Shown here: in pieces, positions 5,588 to 6,687 of the stretch
Numbering within the stretch: position 1 is the stretch's first letter
Layout: each line of letters begins with the position of its first letter
Source: Chitinophagaceae bacterium
GTDB taxonomy: Bacteria > Bacteroidota > Bacteroidia > Chitinophagales > Chitinophagaceae
NCBI GenBank assembly: GCA_025924755.1
Contig: JAICHT010000203.1
Coordinates: forward strand, 1-6,687
Reading direction: 5' to 3'
DNA length: 6,687 nucleotides
The notes under the pieces: model-generated
What the model was told of the DNA's origin: nothing
The model's database searches: none
Seen by the model: only the letters and a program-made list of their open reading frames with translations
Translations under genes and position numbers: made by a program

Positions 5588-6687
5588 TTAAAGAATGCTT
5601 TTTGTTTTAAATTCAATATTCATCATCTCTCCTTTGCGGCGGATGACCATTTTTATTTTTCCCGGCGTGCCCTGCAGTTCGGATTTATATTGTGAGAGGT
5701 TTTGATTAAAAATTTTGTTGATGCCCACAATTATATCTTCTTCTTTAATGCCCGCAGCTTCGGCAGGCGAGCCTTTAGCTACATCGCCTGCAATGATATA
5801 GCCGTTTACAAAATAAAGCTCCAGACCACTATATGCATAATCAAAGGCATCGTTGTAGTGCGAGTTGGGCGTTATATAAATATCCCTTCTATCGTAATTG
5901 AGTATCACGTTAAACCGCCGCAGCAGGTCGTTGCCAATTAAGCCGCCCAGATAAGGGTAGGAGGTTACATTATATTCGTCGTTAAACACATATACCGGCA
6001 CGTTCCTGAACTTATAGGGCCCCAGTTTTACTTCTTTAACTACGGAGGTTTGCATCTCTACTTTACCTCCCAGACCTTCCGCTTCTTTTACAAAGAACTT
6101 TCTTTTACTATTAAAAATAGCGCTGTCTTTTACAAAATCGTTGGTAAGCAGCATGCACAGGCCGGCACCCATATCGTATAAAAAACGGGCATCTACAGTC
6201 ACAGCATCTTTTACTTTTACAACCTGCACCGGCAAGGTATTGATATAGGGCTTTAGTAAGTAGCCCCCATGCGGGTATTTAAAGGTACCGCGGGTCCAAA
6301 ACTCAATTTTAGAGCTATCGTAATTTATTTTTATGATATACCGGCTTAATACGGCATACCCGATGATGCCATCAATCTTTTCGCCATATACGCTGCTTAG
6401 TATTTCGTAATCGTTTACATGAAAATTTAAGCTGTCGATAGTGAGGTTGGGAAAACGCAGTTTTTCATTATTTAAAAAACTTACCTGCTTGATACCCGCA
6501 ATGCCCCGGATGGTACGCGAAGAAGGTGTTGGCTTTAAGCCGAAATACTGAACGGTCAAAGAATCCAGCGAAATACCGCCACTGCCTGAATCTAAAATAA
6601 AATTCAGCGTATCAGGAGAATTGTTGGTGTAATTAATTACTTCAAATCCGTCTAAAGTATTTTCGGTATCATTCAGCGTTACATCAA
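5588..6687 (-). CDS. Two-lobed aspartyl-protease-like protein with C-terminal PDZ domain, N-terminus outside window
   Basis: The frame is open from the window edge to the TAA at 5588-5590, giving 365 visible residues with the true start upstream. Two retropepsin-like lobes are visible. Lobe 1 has FILDSGSGGISLD (visible residues 29-41, catalytic Asp32), a flap-like RGIAG, and IDGIIGYAVL (105-114) followed by INYD. Lobe 2 has FLYDMGAGLCMLL (168-180, Asp171), a flap-like EGLGG, and LGGLIGNDLL (246-255) followed by LNYD. This tandem order suggests a single-chain, pepsin-like bilobed enzyme. A PDZ domain covers about residues 285-360, with the GSPAEAAGIKEEDIIVGIN segment typical of peptide-binding PDZ domains. 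Such proteins in Bacteroidota are usually exported, but the signal peptide would lie outside the window. Met in place of Thr/Ser in DMGA is unusual and raises doubt about full activity. The TTG at 6557-6559 is internal, since the first Asp motif lies before it. The next gene's ATG is 48 bases downstream. Confidence 0.88.
   Translation of the reverse strand, partial: DVTLNDTENTLDGFEVINYTNNSPDTLNFILDSGSGGISLDSLTVQYFGLKPTPSSRTIRGIAGIKQVSFLNNEKLRFPNLTIDSLNFHVNDYEILSSVYGEKIDGIIGYAVLSRYIIKINYDSSKIEFWTRGTFKYPHGGYLLKPYINTLPVQVVKVKDAVTVDARFLYDMGAGLCMLLTNDFVKDSAIFNSKRKFFVKEAEGLGGKVEMQTSVVKEVKLGPYKFRNVPVYVFNDEYNVTSYPYLGGLIGNDLLRRFNVILNYDRRDIYITPNSHYNDAFDYAYSGLELYFVNGYIIAGDVAKGSPAEAAGIKEEDIIVGINKIFNQNLSQYKSELQGTPGKIKMVIRRKGEMMNIEFKTKSIL

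Noticed and set aside
6557..6559. TTG as start of the aspartyl-protease/PDZ gene
   Set aside because: The frame stays open upstream to the window edge and encodes the first catalytic motif, FILDSGSGG, so the gene must begin further upstream.
1..6687. CRISPR array, tRNA/rRNA, transposon ends, riboswitch or phage genes
   Set aside because: I saw no regularly spaced repeats, cloverleaf-like segment, transposase or integrase motif, long terminal inverted repeat or known riboswitch core. Intergenic space is too short for most of these.

Overview
The window looks like an ordinary chromosomal stretch from a member of the Bacteroidota, probably Chitinophagaceae or a close relative. The evidence is the moderate GC content, starts without Shine-Dalgarno sequences, and family variants I associate with this phylum: a fused E1 alpha/beta 2-oxoacid dehydrogenase, a paired M16 peptidase, and a duplicated aspartyl-protease-like protein with a PDZ domain. 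The lineage call rests on protein style only, since no rRNA or other marker gene is present.

Layout: bases 1-305 (+) hold the C-terminal 100 residues of an M19 membrane dipeptidase. A convergent gap (306-471) carries a perfect 13-bp inverted repeat. All remaining genes lie on the minus strand. In transcription order (high to low coordinates) they are: a partial two-lobed aspartyl-protease-like protein with a C-terminal PDZ domain (5588 to the window edge); a catalytic M16 zinc peptidase (4298-5539); its non-catalytic M16 partner (3015-4295, 2 bases downstream); a single-chain E1 alpha-beta dehydrogenase, most like branched-chain 2-oxoacid dehydrogenase (928-2940); and a 98-residue protein of unknown function (472-768). 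Gaps of 48, 2, 74 and 159 bases suggest that the first four genes, and perhaps all five, are co-transcribed.

How the genes may fit together: the two M16 proteins divide the usual active-site elements between them. One has the HxxEH zinc site, the other the Arg/Tyr pair, so they almost certainly work as a heterodimer. The aspartyl-protease/PDZ protein upstream adds a second proteolytic theme, and the dipeptidase on the opposite strand is a third peptidase. The E1 enzyme would oxidatively decarboxylate branched-chain 2-oxo acids, which could come from amino acids released by proteolysis. That link is inference from gene order only, because no E2, E3 or transaminase gene is in the window.

I found no CRISPR array, mobile element, RNA gene, phage gene or recognisable new defence system. 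The points most worth checking are the divided M16 active site, the Glu in place of the usual phosphorylatable Ser in the E1 loop, the duplicated aspartyl-protease lobes with a non-canonical second motif, and a few small repeats and a micro-ORF in the intergenic gaps. No stretch longer than 300 bases lacks a gene.
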